Notes under the pieces: generated by a model
Told to the model about the DNA's origin: nothing
The model's database searches: none
What the model saw: the letters and a program-made list of their open reading frames with translations, nothing else
Assembly: GCA_910585265.1 (NCBI GenBank)
Contig: CAJUCA010000016.1
Location: 1 to 56,770 of the forward strand
Length of the DNA stretch: 56,770 bases
Direction: 5' to 3'
Origin: an uncultured Oscillospiraceae bacterium
GTDB lineage: Bacteria; Bacillota; Clostridia; Oscillospirales; Oscillospiraceae
Part shown: positions 32,679 through 41,313 of the stretch, in pieces
Numbering within the stretch: the first letter of the stretch is position 1
Layout of the letters: each line of letters opens with the position of its first letter
Program-made: the position numbers and the translations under genes

Positions 32679-33575
32679 TCACCCCTTGTTTTTTTGACGC
32701 TGGGCCCTGGCCCCGGCGGACACCTCGGTGATGCTCTGGGTGATGGCCGCCTGCCGCACCCGGTTATATTGCAGGGACAGCTCGCCCAGGAGCTTTTCCG
32801 CGTTGCGGTTCGCGCTGTCCATGGCGGTCATCCTGGCGTCCTGCTCACAGCAGAAGCTGTCGATGAGCGCACTGTAGATAAAGCCGGACACATAGCTGGG
32901 GATCATGCTGTCCAGCACCGAGCGCACGTCGGGCAGGAACTCGAAGGGCTCGGTCACCGGCTTTTCCAGCTCGTCGGAGTCGGCGAAGTGGGCCCGGTGG
33001 AAGGGCAGAAGCCGGGTGGAGCGGGCCTCGTAGGACACCGCGCTGGCCATGTCGGTGTATACCAGGAAAATCTTTTCCAGCCCCCCCTTGCCGAAGCCGT
33101 CCAGCAGCAGCGCGCTGATCTCCCTGGCCCGGGCCATGGTGGGGTTCTGGGCGGTGTAGAGGAAGCTGTGCTCGATGGGGATGTTGTGGGCGGCGAAGAA
33201 CCGCCGTCCGTACTCCCCCACCACGAACAGCTTGGTGTCCGGGTGCTGCTCCAGCAGCTTGAGGGCCTCCTTGATGGCGTTTTGGTTATAGGCCCCCGCC
33301 AGCCCCTTGTCGGCGGTGATCACCAGACAGCCGTAGGTGCCGTCCAGGGGGTGCTCCCCGCTGGCGGGGTAGAAGTAGCGGCTGTCCACGTCCTTCACGT
33401 CCCGGAAGATCCGCTTGATCTCCCCCCGGAGGGCGGTGAAGTAGGGCCGGGTGTTGTCCAGCTCCTGCCGAGCCCGCTGGAGCTTGGTGGAGGCGATGAG
33501 GTACATGGCGTTGGTGATCTTCTTGGTCTCCTGGACGCTCTGAATGTGGGTCTTGATCTCCTTTGTCCCCGCCAT
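32679..33575 (-). CDS. atpG: F-type ATP synthase gamma subunit
   Basis: A 298-aa rotor shaft. The N-terminal helix KEIKTHIQSVQETKKITNAM and the C-terminal signature NRVRQAAITQSITEVSAGA are those of gamma. It couples ring rotation to the catalytic head. The gene starts one base after the alpha stop. Confidence 0.97.
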   Translation of the reverse strand: MAGTKEIKTHIQSVQETKKITNAMYLIASTKLQRARQELDNTRPYFTALRGEIKRIFRDVKDVDSRYFYPASGEHPLDGTYGCLVITADKGLAGAYNQNAIKEALKLLEQHPDTKLFVVGEYGRRFFAAHNIPIEHSFLYTAQNPTMARAREISALLLDGFGKGGLEKIFLVYTDMASAVSYEARSTRLLPFHRAHFADSDELEKPVTEPFEFLPDVRSVLDSMIPSYVSGFIYSALIDSFCCEQDARMTAMDSANRNAEKLLGELSLQYNRVRQAAITQSITEVSAGARAQRQKNKG

Positions 33576-33576
33576 G

Positions 33577-35337
33577 TCAGCCGCCCTGCTTTCCGCCCGC
33601 CTGGAAGCGGGCCAGGTAGTCCCGGGCCAGATCCAGGATCTCCTCCCGGTCCTCCGGGGAGAGCTGCCCGGTCAGGTCGATGCGGCTGCACAGGTCGGCT
33701 CCATTTTCCTCCACGTGGTCCAGCAGGCCCGCCCGGAAGGAGTCCATGCGCTCCAGGGGCACGTCCTGCATGATATGGCCCAGGGCGGACACTAAAATCA
33801 CCACCTGCTGGTGCTGGGAGAAGGGGGCGTACTGGGGCTGGCGCAGAAGGCGCATCAGCCCCTGCCCATAGGTGAGCTGGCGTTTGGTGGCGTCGTCCAG
33901 GTCGCTGGAGAACTGGGTGAACACCTCCATCTCCCGGTACTGGGCCAGCTCCAGCCGGATGGCCCCGGCGGCGGACTTCATGGCCCTGGTCTGGGCGTCG
34001 CCGCCCACACGGGAGACGGACAGGCCCACGTTGACGGCGGGCCGCTGGCCGGAGAAGAACAGGTCGCTCTCCAAAAAGATCTGTCCGTCGGTGATGGAGA
34101 TGATGTTGGTGGGGATATAGGCGGACACGTCCCCCGCCTGGGTCTCCACGATGGGCAGGGCGGTCATGCTGCCGCCCCCCAGCTCATCGGACAGGTGGGC
34201 GGACCGCTCCAGCAGGCGGGAGTGGAGGTAGAACACGTCCCCGGGATAGGCCTCCCGGCCGGGGGACCGCTCCAGCAGCAGGGACAGGGCCCGGTAGGCC
34301 ACCGCGTGCTTGCTCAGATCGTCGTAGACGATGAGCACGTCCCGGCCCTGGCCCATGAAGTGCTCGCCCAGGGCGCAGCCCGCGTAGGGGGCGATATACT
34401 GCAATGCGGCGGAGGCCCCGGCGGGGGCGGAGATGACGCAGGTGTAGTCCATGGCCCCCCGGCGGCGGAGGTTCTCTACCAGCTGGGCCACGGAGCTGGT
34501 TTTCTGCCCGATGGCCACGTAGATGCACACCACGTCCTTGCCCTTCTGGTTGAGGATGGTGTCGATGGCCACGGCGGTCTTTCCGGTCTGGCGGTCGCCG
34601 ATGATCAGCTCCCGCTGGCCCCGGCCGATGGGGAACATGGAGTCGATGGCCAGAAGGCCCGTCTCCATGGGGGCGTTGACGGGCTGGCGATCCAGAATGC
34701 CGGGGGCGGGGGCCTCGATGGGGCGGCGGCCCTGGGGGCGCAGGCGGCCCTTGCCGTCGATGGGCTGGCCCAGGGCGTCCACCACCCGGCCCAGGAACTC
34801 GTCCCCCACGGGCATTCCGGCGGTTTTCAGGGTGCGGCGCACCATGGCCCCCGCGCTGACTGACTCGCTGTCCCCGAACAGGATGCAGCTCAGCCCCTCC
34901 GGGCGGAGATCCTGCACCATGCCCCGGACGCCGGAGGGGAAGATAAGGATCTCGCCGTACTGGGCGTGCTCCAGCCCGGTGACGGTGGCGATTTCGCTGT
35001 CCACGGTGAGGACGGTGCCGATCTCCTCGGGGACAGCGGCCAGCTCCCAGTCGTCCACCGCCTGCCGCATCAGGGGGAGGAGATCGTCCTTCCCCGGCTG
35101 GATCTGCCGCAGGTAGTCGGTGAACTGCCGCACCCGGCCGTCGAAGGTCCAGTCGTACACGTCGGAGCCGACCTGGAGCCGGAAGCCGCTTTTCAGGGCA
35201 GGATCCTCCTCCCAGTGGAGGGGGACGGTGCGGTGGTAGGTGCGGTTGAGGAACATCTCAAACCGGTGGAGCTGATCCCCGGTGGGGCGGGCGGCACTGC
35301 GCAGCTCCGCGCTGAGGCGGCTTCTACTGGCTCTCAT
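33577..35337 (-). CDS. atpA: ATP synthase alpha subunit with fused delta C-terminal-type domain
   Basis: A 586-aa protein about 78 residues longer than an ordinary alpha subunit. From about residue 90 it is normal alpha: GTVLTVDSEIATVTGL, Walker A GDRQTGKT at 247-254, and SVSRVGGDAQ with the arginine finger. Residues about 12-80 look like the C-terminal domain of the delta (OSCP) subunit: a helix, then DPALKSGFRLQVGSDVYD and GRVRQFTDYLRQI, matching the delta pattern D-xx-L-xGG-x-V/I-x-GD-x-V-x-D-x-S-x-x-x-x-L. No separate atpH lies between atpF and atpA, its usual place. The ATG follows GGAGGCGGGAACC and overlaps atpF by 14 bp, so the fusion start is well supported. Function of the fused part is inferred. 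Confidence 0.9.
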   Translation of the reverse strand: MRASRSRLSAELRSAARPTGDQLHRFEMFLNRTYHRTVPLHWEEDPALKSGFRLQVGSDVYDWTFDGRVRQFTDYLRQIQPGKDDLLPLMRQAVDDWELAAVPEEIGTVLTVDSEIATVTGLEHAQYGEILIFPSGVRGMVQDLRPEGLSCILFGDSESVSAGAMVRRTLKTAGMPVGDEFLGRVVDALGQPIDGKGRLRPQGRRPIEAPAPGILDRQPVNAPMETGLLAIDSMFPIGRGQRELIIGDRQTGKTAVAIDTILNQKGKDVVCIYVAIGQKTSSVAQLVENLRRRGAMDYTCVISAPAGASAALQYIAPYAGCALGEHFMGQGRDVLIVYDDLSKHAVAYRALSLLLERSPGREAYPGDVFYLHSRLLERSAHLSDELGGGSMTALPIVETQAGDVSAYIPTNIISITDGQIFLESDLFFSGQRPAVNVGLSVSRVGGDAQTRAMKSAAGAIRLELAQYREMEVFTQFSSDLDDATKRQLTYGQGLMRLLRQPQYAPFSQHQQVVILVSALGHIMQDVPLERMDSFRAGLLDHVEENGADLCSRIDLTGQLSPEDREEILDLARDYLARFQAGGKQGG

Positions 35338-35815
35338 GGTTCCCGCCTCCCTCTGCCAGGTCTAAAAACTGGTCGAAGGGGTCCTCGTGGAGGGCCAGCC
35401 GCTTGGCGGCGGTCTCCGCCAGACGGCGAATATCCTGCTGGGAGTCGTAGAGGGCCTGCTCCCTGGTGCGCTCCGCGTCGGCGTGGGCACGGGTGACGAT
35501 GAGCTGGGCCTGGGCCTGGGCCTGATCCAGCTGCTCCTGGACGGACTGCTGGAGGGACTGCTGGGCCTTGGCCCGGGCCTGGTGGATCTCCTCCTCCGCG
35601 CCGTCCAGCTTCTTCTGGTAGTCCGCCTGGAGCTGCTCCGCGCGGGCCAGCTTGTCCTGGGCCTGCCGGTCCAGGTCCCGGTAATACTCCTCCCGCTTGG
35701 CGAGGAACGCCTTCACGGGCTGATAGAGCAGGAAATACAGCCCGCCCGTCAGAATCGCCAGGTTCATCCAGTGCAGCAGAATCTGCTGCGGGTCAATGTT
35801 CAAAGGCCACGGCAT
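35324..35815 (-). CDS. atpF: F-type ATP synthase b subunit
   Basis: A 163-aa peripheral stalk subunit: one N-terminal membrane helix (WMNLAILTGGLYFLLYQPVK, about 16-34) and a long heptad-rich, Gln/Ala/Glu-rich coiled coil to the end, with the b-type opening FLAKREEYYRDLDRQAQ. It tethers the head to the membrane. In most bacteria the next gene is atpH (delta), but here the stop overlaps the start of the delta-like alpha fusion. Confidence 0.93.
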   Translation of the reverse strand: MPWPLNIDPQQILLHWMNLAILTGGLYFLLYQPVKAFLAKREEYYRDLDRQAQDKLARAEQLQADYQKKLDGAEEEIHQARAKAQQSLQQSVQEQLDQAQAQAQLIVTRAHADAERTREQALYDSQQDIRRLAETAAKRLALHEDPFDQFLDLAEGGGNHESQ

Positions 35816-35833
35816 TTGAAAACGCCTCCTTTA

Positions 35834-36196
35834 TTACAATACGAAGATGATCAGGATGACCACCAGCAGGGCGTAGATGATGGCCGTCTCAATGAACACA
35901 AGGCCCAGCATGAGGGTGGTGCGCACCTTGCCCTCCGCCTCGGGCTGGCGGGCGATGCTCTCGGTGGACTTGGCGGTGGCCAGGCCCATGCCCACCGCGC
36001 CTCCCGCGGCGGCGATGCCCACGGCGATGCCCGCGGCGATGGCCTTCAGCCCGATGGTGGAGCCGCCCTCCGTTTCGGACTGGGCGGTATCTTCTCCCTG
36101 GGCGGGGGTGTCGGCGGCGAAGGCGGGGGCGGTCAGGGCCAGCGTCAGCACCAGCGCGCCGGCCAGGACGAGAATCTTTGTCAGCAGCTTTTTCAT
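35834..36196 (-). CDS. atpE: F-type ATP synthase c subunit with N-terminal extension
   Basis: A 120-aa c subunit, longer than the usual 70-90. Residues 1-28 look like a signal peptide (KKLLTKILVLAGALVLTLALT, then ALA-type cleavage near AFAAD), followed by an acidic spacer (about 29-45). The two ring helices are LKAIAAGIAVGIAAAGGAVG (first) and LMLGLVFIETAIIYALLVVI (second) joined by the polar loop ARQPEAEGK. The essential carboxylate is the Glu of FIETAIIY. Thr after it and the Tyr match part of the Na+-ligand pattern, but the Gln of helix 1 is replaced by Met (VGMGL), so the coupling ion cannot be stated. Confidence 0.93.
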   Translation of the reverse strand: MKKLLTKILVLAGALVLTLALTAPAFAADTPAQGEDTAQSETEGGSTIGLKAIAAGIAVGIAAAGGAVGMGLATAKSTESIARQPEAEGKVRTTLMLGLVFIETAIIYALLVVILIIFVL

Positions 36197-36243
36197 GGGG
36201 TAGTACCTCCTTGAAGTTGTGTAATTTTGGTGGGGACGGATTG

Positions 36244-37089
36244 TCAGGCGTGCTCCGCGGAGGAGGCCGCCTGCTTCTTCTTTTTGGGCTTGGCGGGGGA
36301 GGGCTCGGACACCTCGCCGTAGTACATGGACGTGAGCATGGTCAGCACGTAGGTCTGGATGATGGCGTGGAGCAGGGTGAACAGCACCCCCACGATCACC
36401 GGGAGCACAAAGCTGAGGCTCACATAGTAGTAGACCAGCTCCGTCACCAGCAGGCCGCTGAGGAGCGCGCCGAACAGGCGGAAGCTCATGGAGATGGGCA
36501 GGGAGAACTCCTTTAAGGTCTTGCCCACACCCTTCAAGCCGTTGGCGGCGATGCCGCCGGACAGGATCACCAGATAGGACAGGGTGCCCAGGGCGATGGC
36601 GGCGTTCACGTCGGACAGGGGGGCGGGCAGGGTGATGGGGTGTCCCTTCACCGTCACCGCCTGGATGCCCAGCAGCTCGAACAGGGTGCCCACGAAGATG
36701 AACGCCCCGGCGGCGAAAATGTAGGCTCCCACAAACCGGAAGCGGTGGGGGCTGCTGTTTTTCGCCATGCCGTCGAACAGGCCCACCGCCTGCTCCAGCA
36801 GGAGCTGGAGCCTGCCGGGGATCATCTGGAAGCGGGGGATGGCGAACACCCGGATCAGGACGGCGGCCAGCAGCAGCACAGCCGTCACCAGAAAGGCGGA
36901 GATCAGCCCCGGGTTCACGTTTTTCAGACCGAACAGACTGACCTGGTTCACGTCATGGAGCACCGCGTCCCGCATGGCCTCCTGCACGGTTTCCGCCCGT
37001 GGGTGGGAGCCGGCCAGCAGTGCCCCGGCCAGCAGCAGCAGGACAATTAGAATCCACACCGCCAGCCCTTTTTTGTGTTGGCCCATCAA
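36244..37089 (-). CDS. atpB: F-type ATP synthase a subunit
   Basis: A 281-aa membrane stator with five to six helices. The essential arginine is in SMSFRLFGALLSG, and ELVYYYVSLSFVLPVIVG and the last helix FTLLHAIIQTYVLTML follow. It forms the ion half-channels against the c ring. It is the first gene of the operon; there is no atpI before it. The 219-bp gap upstream should hold the promoter; a candidate -10 TACAAT lies at 37170-37165 on the minus strand with no good -35. Confidence 0.94.
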   Translation of the reverse strand: MMGQHKKGLAVWILIVLLLLAGALLAGSHPRAETVQEAMRDAVLHDVNQVSLFGLKNVNPGLISAFLVTAVLLLAAVLIRVFAIPRFQMIPGRLQLLLEQAVGLFDGMAKNSSPHRFRFVGAYIFAAGAFIFVGTLFELLGIQAVTVKGHPITLPAPLSDVNAAIALGTLSYLVILSGGIAANGLKGVGKTLKEFSLPISMSFRLFGALLSGLLVTELVYYYVSLSFVLPVIVGVLFTLLHAIIQTYVLTMLTSMYYGEVSEPSPAKPKKKKQAASSAEHA

Positions 37090-37308
37090 GCATACCTTCT
37101 CTCAATGAAATCCCTGGGTCCGGTCACCCTGGACCCAGCGTCCGCGCACGGACGTATCGTCCTCATTGTAGCACCGTTGTCAACAACTTTCCACCTGGCG
37201 GGGGCCACTTTTTTACGGAAAAACGCACAGACTTTTGGTTGGAGTTTTGAAATTTTTGTAGATTTTACCGGGGCGGGGGTGCTGTCCCGCCGCTTCGGGC
37301 ACTCAAAC

Positions 37309-38124
37309 CTAAAGCCCCCGCTCCCGCAATCCCGCCGCCAGCGACACATATCGCTCCGCCGGGTCCACAGGGCCGTCCTTCCCCTTCAGCAAACGGCGGC
37401 GGAAATCCACCTCGTCCATATGGGACATTCCCCGGCGTCCCGAACCCCGCCACACCCCGGTGAAGCCGGACCACCGGGCGGACTCCACCGTCACCAGTCC
37501 GTCGTTTTCCCCCTCCACCCGGCTGATGATGAGGTTGCTCCACCACATGAACAGGTCGCTGCGCGCCCCGGCCATGGCCCCGGCACAGCTCTGGTAGAGC
37601 ACGCCCGGCACGTCCGGGTTCCGGCGGTTAAACTCCTCCGCCCAGGCGGTGGTGAACTGGCGGCATACACCGCAGAAATCGGGGGAGGCGTCCCCGATCA
37701 GGCGGTACCAGCCGTTGACAAAGAAGCCCAGCAGCCGGAACACCCACCGGGGCAGACGGTCCAGGGCGTCCATGGTTTTGGAGCCGTGGTGGGGGGTGGA
37801 CACGGTGGTCAGGGAGGCCACCCGGTCCCCGTACCCCAGGGAGGAGATCAGATACCGCGCGTCCAGCCCGCCCTTGGAGTGGGCGATCAGGTTGAGCTTT
37901 TCGCACCTTGTCTCCGCCAGGATCTCGTCCACCCGCCGGGCCAGATGGCGGGCGTTTTCCTCCACCGTGGCCCAGCCGTCCTGCTGTCCGAAATAGACCA
38001 CCGCGCCCCGCTGGCGCAGCAGCTCCGGGATGCGGCCCCAGTAGCCCAGCCGCTTCCAGTCCCGGAATCCGGTGCCGTGGACCAGCAGGATGGGGTAGCG
38101 GGTGGAGCAGTCCGGCCCGCTCAT
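37309..38124 (-). CDS. alpha/beta hydrolase, lipase-like
   Basis: A 271-aa alpha/beta hydrolase of the triacylglycerol-lipase/esterase group. The oxyanion region is YPILLVHGTGFRDWKRLGYWG, the nucleophile elbow is IAHSKGGLDARYL, a putative catalytic Asp follows near ENDGLVTVES, and the His may be that of MSHMDEVDF. No signal peptide is seen, so it is cytoplasmic. Cognate substrate cannot be named; PHB depolymerases and lipases share this layout. Monocistronic. Confidence 0.85.
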   Translation of the reverse strand: MSGPDCSTRYPILLVHGTGFRDWKRLGYWGRIPELLRQRGAVVYFGQQDGWATVEENARHLARRVDEILAETRCEKLNLIAHSKGGLDARYLISSLGYGDRVASLTTVSTPHHGSKTMDALDRLPRWVFRLLGFFVNGWYRLIGDASPDFCGVCRQFTTAWAEEFNRRNPDVPGVLYQSCAGAMAGARSDLFMWWSNLIISRVEGENDGLVTVESARWSGFTGVWRGSGRRGMSHMDEVDFRRRLLKGKDGPVDPAERYVSLAAGLRERGL

Positions 38125-38549
38125 TCCGCGCCTCCTTGCCGTGCCCGCACAAGCGTCCCCAGGGCAGGAAGGCCGTGGTACAATGGATGTGGGGTCCGGT
38201 TTTTTCTTAACTCAGTCATGTCCAGCGGTCACCTCACAGCGGTTTTTTACAGTTGTGCCAATCACGGTTTGAGTATAGGGAAAAGGCCCCGGCCCGTCAA
38301 GCGGGTTTTGGGCAGTCGGTATGTTTTGGCGGATAATCGGTCAAAGGCCATGGCGGGAGGGCCAAGCCTGATGCGGCAGAGCGTAAAAGGGGAGGCTTTC
38401 AAGGCGGCAGGGGCCGCGTTTTTCCCCAGACGGGAAAAGGATAGCCGCGAAGAAAACGCCGCCCGTACCGGATGGCACAGGCGGCGTTTCGCTGTGGCTT
38501 GCAAGCGGGCGGGCTGGACAGGCAGCGGGGCAGTGAACCGAGCCTGTTC
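38125..38549. other. gap without a clear gene
   Basis: A 425-bp stretch between two minus-strand units. The only signals are a hairpin GAAACGCCGCC/GGCGGCGTTTC (38452-38490) that is a plausible terminator for the anti-sigma gene, and an 80-residue open frame on the minus strand (38262-38504) with no family resemblance and no ribosome site. The promoter of the lipase-like gene should also be here but was not identified. Confidence 0.5.
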
Positions 38550-39650
38550 TCAGCCTCCAAGTTCGGTCAGCCCAATGGAATAGGAGAAATCCAGGATCAG
38601 CAGAAGCCGCTGGAGATCCGCCGGAGAGCGGGCATAGTCCTTGACGCTGGCCTTGATCTCCCAGTCCGTGCCGTTGGCGGCGTTATAGGCCTTCGCCATG
38701 GAGGGCAGGAGCGTGCCGTCCAACTCCTCCAGCGTCATGCTGTTCTCCAGAACCGTCCCATCCTGGGAGGGGTGGGTGCACCGGGACACCTCCAGATTGC
38801 CCACCAGTGCCAGGGCCAGGATATTGTAGGCGTCTACCAGGGAACGCTGTTCCGGACGAATGGGGTTGGCGGATTCCAGGGTCCAGCCATAGGGCGGCTG
38901 GGCGGTTTGCAGGCTGAAGGTATAGCTTCCAAAGTAGACGGGGAGGCGCAGAAGGTCGGTAATGCGCGCCGCGGCGGTGGGATCGCCGCAGTGGGGGAGG
39001 TTGGCGTCCATGAGGTTCAGGGCCAGCCGGGAGATCACCATGCCGTCCTGCCACAGAAGCCTGCCCGAAGGCCCGCCCAGCCACACCTCCCGCGTATTGC
39101 TGCTGATGGGTATGTTTTTCATGCCGCCGCTGCCGTTGGAGTGCAGGGGGGATGCCAGCACTTCCCGTGCGGTGATATAGGAAACGCCCAAGCTGTCCCC
39201 CGTGGCCACCCGCCAGCTGTGAAAGGCTTTGCCGGAGCTGATAGAGCTGAGGGACAGGCTGAGCGTGCCCTGGCAGCCCTCCGGCCCCTCCTCTGGGAGG
39301 AAGGACAGCTCGGTAATGGCTACCGTCTCATGGTTGAGAGGAACGCCGCGTTCAAAGAGCTGGAACAGGAAGGCCGCGATCACCGCGCACCCGGCCAGAA
39401 CCGCGGCGGCGGCAATCCTCCAGCGATTGTGTCTTTTGACTTTCTTCAGGTAGTCTACTTCCCGGTTCTGTTCCGCCGTCTCCGCTTCTGGATCGGGAAC
39501 CGGCTCCCGCATGGCGTCCAGGGCGGCGGTACAGCCGGGGCAGTCCGCCAGGTGCCGCTCCACCGCCTCCTGGGTCTCCCCGCACACAAGTCCCTCCACA
39601 TAGCTGGGAAGCAGGTCGCGGACCAGGCCGCAGGTCAGATCATTTTTCAT
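38550..39650 (-). CDS. anti-sigma factor, zinc-finger and membrane type
   Basis: A 366-aa protein. The N-terminal zf-HC2 motif is H33-x3-C37-xx-C40 with an upstream Cys (23), as in ZAS-type anti-sigma factors. One membrane helix is near residues 74-93 (WRIAAAAVLAGCAVIAAFLF). The C-terminal part of about 260 residues is extracytoplasmic with no recognised fold; in this family it senses the signal. Start 39650 was chosen for the GGAGGTGCGGAAG site. It overlaps the end of the sigma gene by 11 bp, the usual translational coupling. Confidence 0.88.
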   Translation of the reverse strand: MKNDLTCGLVRDLLPSYVEGLVCGETQEAVERHLADCPGCTAALDAMREPVPDPEAETAEQNREVDYLKKVKRHNRWRIAAAAVLAGCAVIAAFLFQLFERGVPLNHETVAITELSFLPEEGPEGCQGTLSLSLSSISSGKAFHSWRVATGDSLGVSYITAREVLASPLHSNGSGGMKNIPISSNTREVWLGGPSGRLLWQDGMVISRLALNLMDANLPHCGDPTAAARITDLLRLPVYFGSYTFSLQTAQPPYGWTLESANPIRPEQRSLVDAYNILALALVGNLEVSRCTHPSQDGTVLENSMTLEELDGTLLPSMAKAYNAANGTDWEIKASVKDYARSPADLQRLLLILDFSYSIGLTELGG

Positions 39651-40128
39651 CTTCCGCACCTCCATTGCGCAGTTTTTCCTTGCTTCGGTAAAAGGTCACC
39701 CGTGCCCAGGCCTCCGTCCGGTCCAGCACGTCCCCGATCTCCCGGAAGCTGAGGCCGCCGAAGGCCCGGAGGTAGACCACCTCCCGCTGAAGCTCCGGCA
39801 GGCGGTGGATCTGCCGGAGCAGGGCCAGCCGCCCCTCCTGCTCCAGCAGGCCGTCCTCCGCCGAGGGGACGGGGACCTCCGGCAGGCGGTCCAGGGGGAC
39901 GGGGGCCTTTTGACGCTTCCGCAGCTGCTGGTACCACAGGTGCTTGGCGATCTGGCACAGCCAGACGGACAGCTTGCAGGAGCCGTCGAAGCGGCCGATG
40001 GAGCGAACCGCCTGGTAAAAGGTCTCCTGGGTCAGTTCCTCCGCCAGGTCCGGGTCCCGGCACTGCGCCAGGAGAAATTTATAGACCGTGTGGGCGTGAC
40101 GGCGGTAGATGGCGTCCATATCCTCCAT
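39640..40128 (-). CDS. ECF RNA polymerase sigma factor
   Basis: A 162-aa ECF sigma factor: region 2 (YKFLLAQCRDPDLAEELTQETFYQAVRSIGRFDG) and region 4 (QIHRLPELQREVVYLRAFGGLSFREIGDVLDRTEAWARVTFYRSKEKL). It is coupled to the anti-sigma factor that follows. A minus-strand TGTAAC (40179-40174), 17 bp, GATATA (40156-40151) could be a promoter, and the flanking repeat GGGGAAA...TTTCCCC (40180-40199) a site, but both are weak. Confidence 0.93.
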   Translation of the reverse strand: MEDMDAIYRRHAHTVYKFLLAQCRDPDLAEELTQETFYQAVRSIGRFDGSCKLSVWLCQIAKHLWYQQLRKRQKAPVPLDRLPEVPVPSAEDGLLEQEGRLALLRQIHRLPELQREVVYLRAFGGLSFREIGDVLDRTEAWARVTFYRSKEKLRNGGAEDEK

Positions 40129-40253
40129 GCGGTTCCCTCCTTTCGCTTGATATATCCCCTGGAGAGGGGATTCGTTACAGGGGAAATCATAGTTTCCCCA
40201 TTTTCAGCCGAGGCGAAGGGGGAAGAATAGGGGGGACGGCTTGAGCCAAACCT

Positions 40254-40282
40254 TTGCAAAAGGGCGCGGCGTGTGGTAGAAT
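40254..40282 (+). promoter_or_regulatory. promoter of the DUF2200 gene
   Basis: TTGCAA (40254-40259), 17-bp spacer, TAGAAT (40277-40282), 27 bp before the ATG. Confidence 0.65.
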
Positions 40283-40309
40283 ACGGTATCACAACCGGAG
40301 GAACACAGT

Positions 40310-40660
40310 ATGAACAGCGAGAAAGTATTTCAAATGAAGTTTGAGAAGGTCTACGGGCTTCTGCTGGATAAGGCTGCCCGGAAAGGGCGGACGAAGGCGG
40401 AGGTGGACGAGATCATCCGCTGGCTGACCGGATACGGCCCGGAACAGCTGGAGGAGCTCCGCTCCACCGGGCTTTGCTACGGGGACTTTTTCCGGGACGC
40501 GCCCCAGCCCAATCCAAACCGCGCGCTGATCAAGGGCGTGGTCTGCGGCGTCCGGGTGGAGGAGGTGGCGGACCCCCTCATGCGGGAGATCCGGTACCTG
40601 GACAAGCTGATCGACGAGCTGGCGAAGGGGAAGCCGATGGAGAAGATTCTACGGAAATAG
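40310..40660 (+). CDS. DUF2200 family protein
   Basis: A 116-aa protein of the DUF2200 family (VFQMKFEKVYGLLLDKAARKGRTKAEVDEIIRWLTGY as the core, with FFRDAPQPNPNRALIKGVVCGVRVEEV next). Function unknown. It is followed 12 bp later by the DUF1801 gene, so the two form a small operon from the promoter at 40254. Confidence 0.85.
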   Translation: MNSEKVFQMKFEKVYGLLLDKAARKGRTKAEVDEIIRWLTGYGPEQLEELRSTGLCYGDFFRDAPQPNPNRALIKGVVCGVRVEEVADPLMREIRYLDKLIDELAKGKPMEKILRK

Positions 40661-40672
40661 GGGGAGAAAGCC

Positions 40673-41074
40673 ATGTGGGTATGTCCCAAGTGCGGGCGGT
40701 CATTCAAAAACAGGGAGCAAGGCCACTACTGCGGGAAGCCTCCGGCGACGATTGCGGAGTATATCGCCGCCCAGCCGGAGGAGGCGCAGGACTACCTCCG
40801 GCAGATCAACGCCGCCGTCAAGGCCGGGCTCCCGGAGGCCCGGGAGAAAATCTCCTGGAGTATGCCCACCTACTGGAAGGGCCGGAACCTGATCCAGTTC
40901 GCCGCCTCCAAGCGGCACGTTGGCCTGTACCCAGGCCCGGAGGCGGTGGAGGCCTTCGCCGCCCGGCTGACGGAGTACAAGACCAGCAAGGGCACGATCC
41001 AGCTCCCGTACAGCAAGCCCCTCCCGCTGGAGCTGATCGAGGAGATTGCGAAGTGGTGCGGGGAAAACAACTGA
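40673..41074 (+). CDS. DUF1801 family protein with zinc ribbon
   Basis: A 133-aa protein. An N-terminal CxxC-x10-HxxC-type zinc ribbon (WVCPKCGRSFKNREQGHYCG) precedes a DUF1801/YdhG-type domain (AREKISWSMPTYWKGRNLIQFAASKRHVGLYPGP). DUF1801 proteins are stress-related in some bacteria; function is not established. Co-transcribed with the DUF2200 gene. Confidence 0.85.
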   Translation: MWVCPKCGRSFKNREQGHYCGKPPATIAEYIAAQPEEAQDYLRQINAAVKAGLPEAREKISWSMPTYWKGRNLIQFAASKRHVGLYPGPEAVEAFAARLTEYKTSKGTIQLPYSKPLPLELIEEIAKWCGENN

Positions 41075-41162
41075 GCAGGGCGCGGACCTTTTGCCCGGGC
41101 ATCCGATCCGCTGAGACTGTCGAAAAAAGCCGCTTCTGTTCCGATGGCGGGAAGGAAGATAG

Positions 41163-41304
41163 TGTGAAAGAAACCCAGGAGGGGTGTCTTTCACGTCCAA
41201 TCAACGACTTTTTTGAACGTTCTTTGTTCAAAAAAGTCGCGCTCAGCGTGTCGAAAAAGTCTTTTCGACACGCTGAGCGGCCCCGGATGCCATATCCGGG
41301 GCCG
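41163..41304. repeat. four consecutive hairpins
   Basis: In the 239-bp gap after the DUF1801 gene: GTGAAAGA/TCTTTCAC (about 41163-41194), CGACTTTTTTGAAC/GTTCAAAAAAGTCG (41205-41218, 41226-41239), CTCAGCGTGTCGAAAAAG with CTTTTCGACACGCTGAG (41242-41277), and GCGGCCCCGGAT/ATCCGGGGCCGC (41278-41289, 41293-41304). The last one serves as a terminator for the convergent units. The third has almost no loop. Confidence 0.8.
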
Positions 41305-41313
41305 CTCTTAATA

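Noticed and set aside
38262..38504. An 80-residue minus-strand frame in the 38.1-38.5 kb gap
   Set aside because: No ribosome site, basic and Ala/Leu-rich, and it overlaps a terminator-like hairpin.
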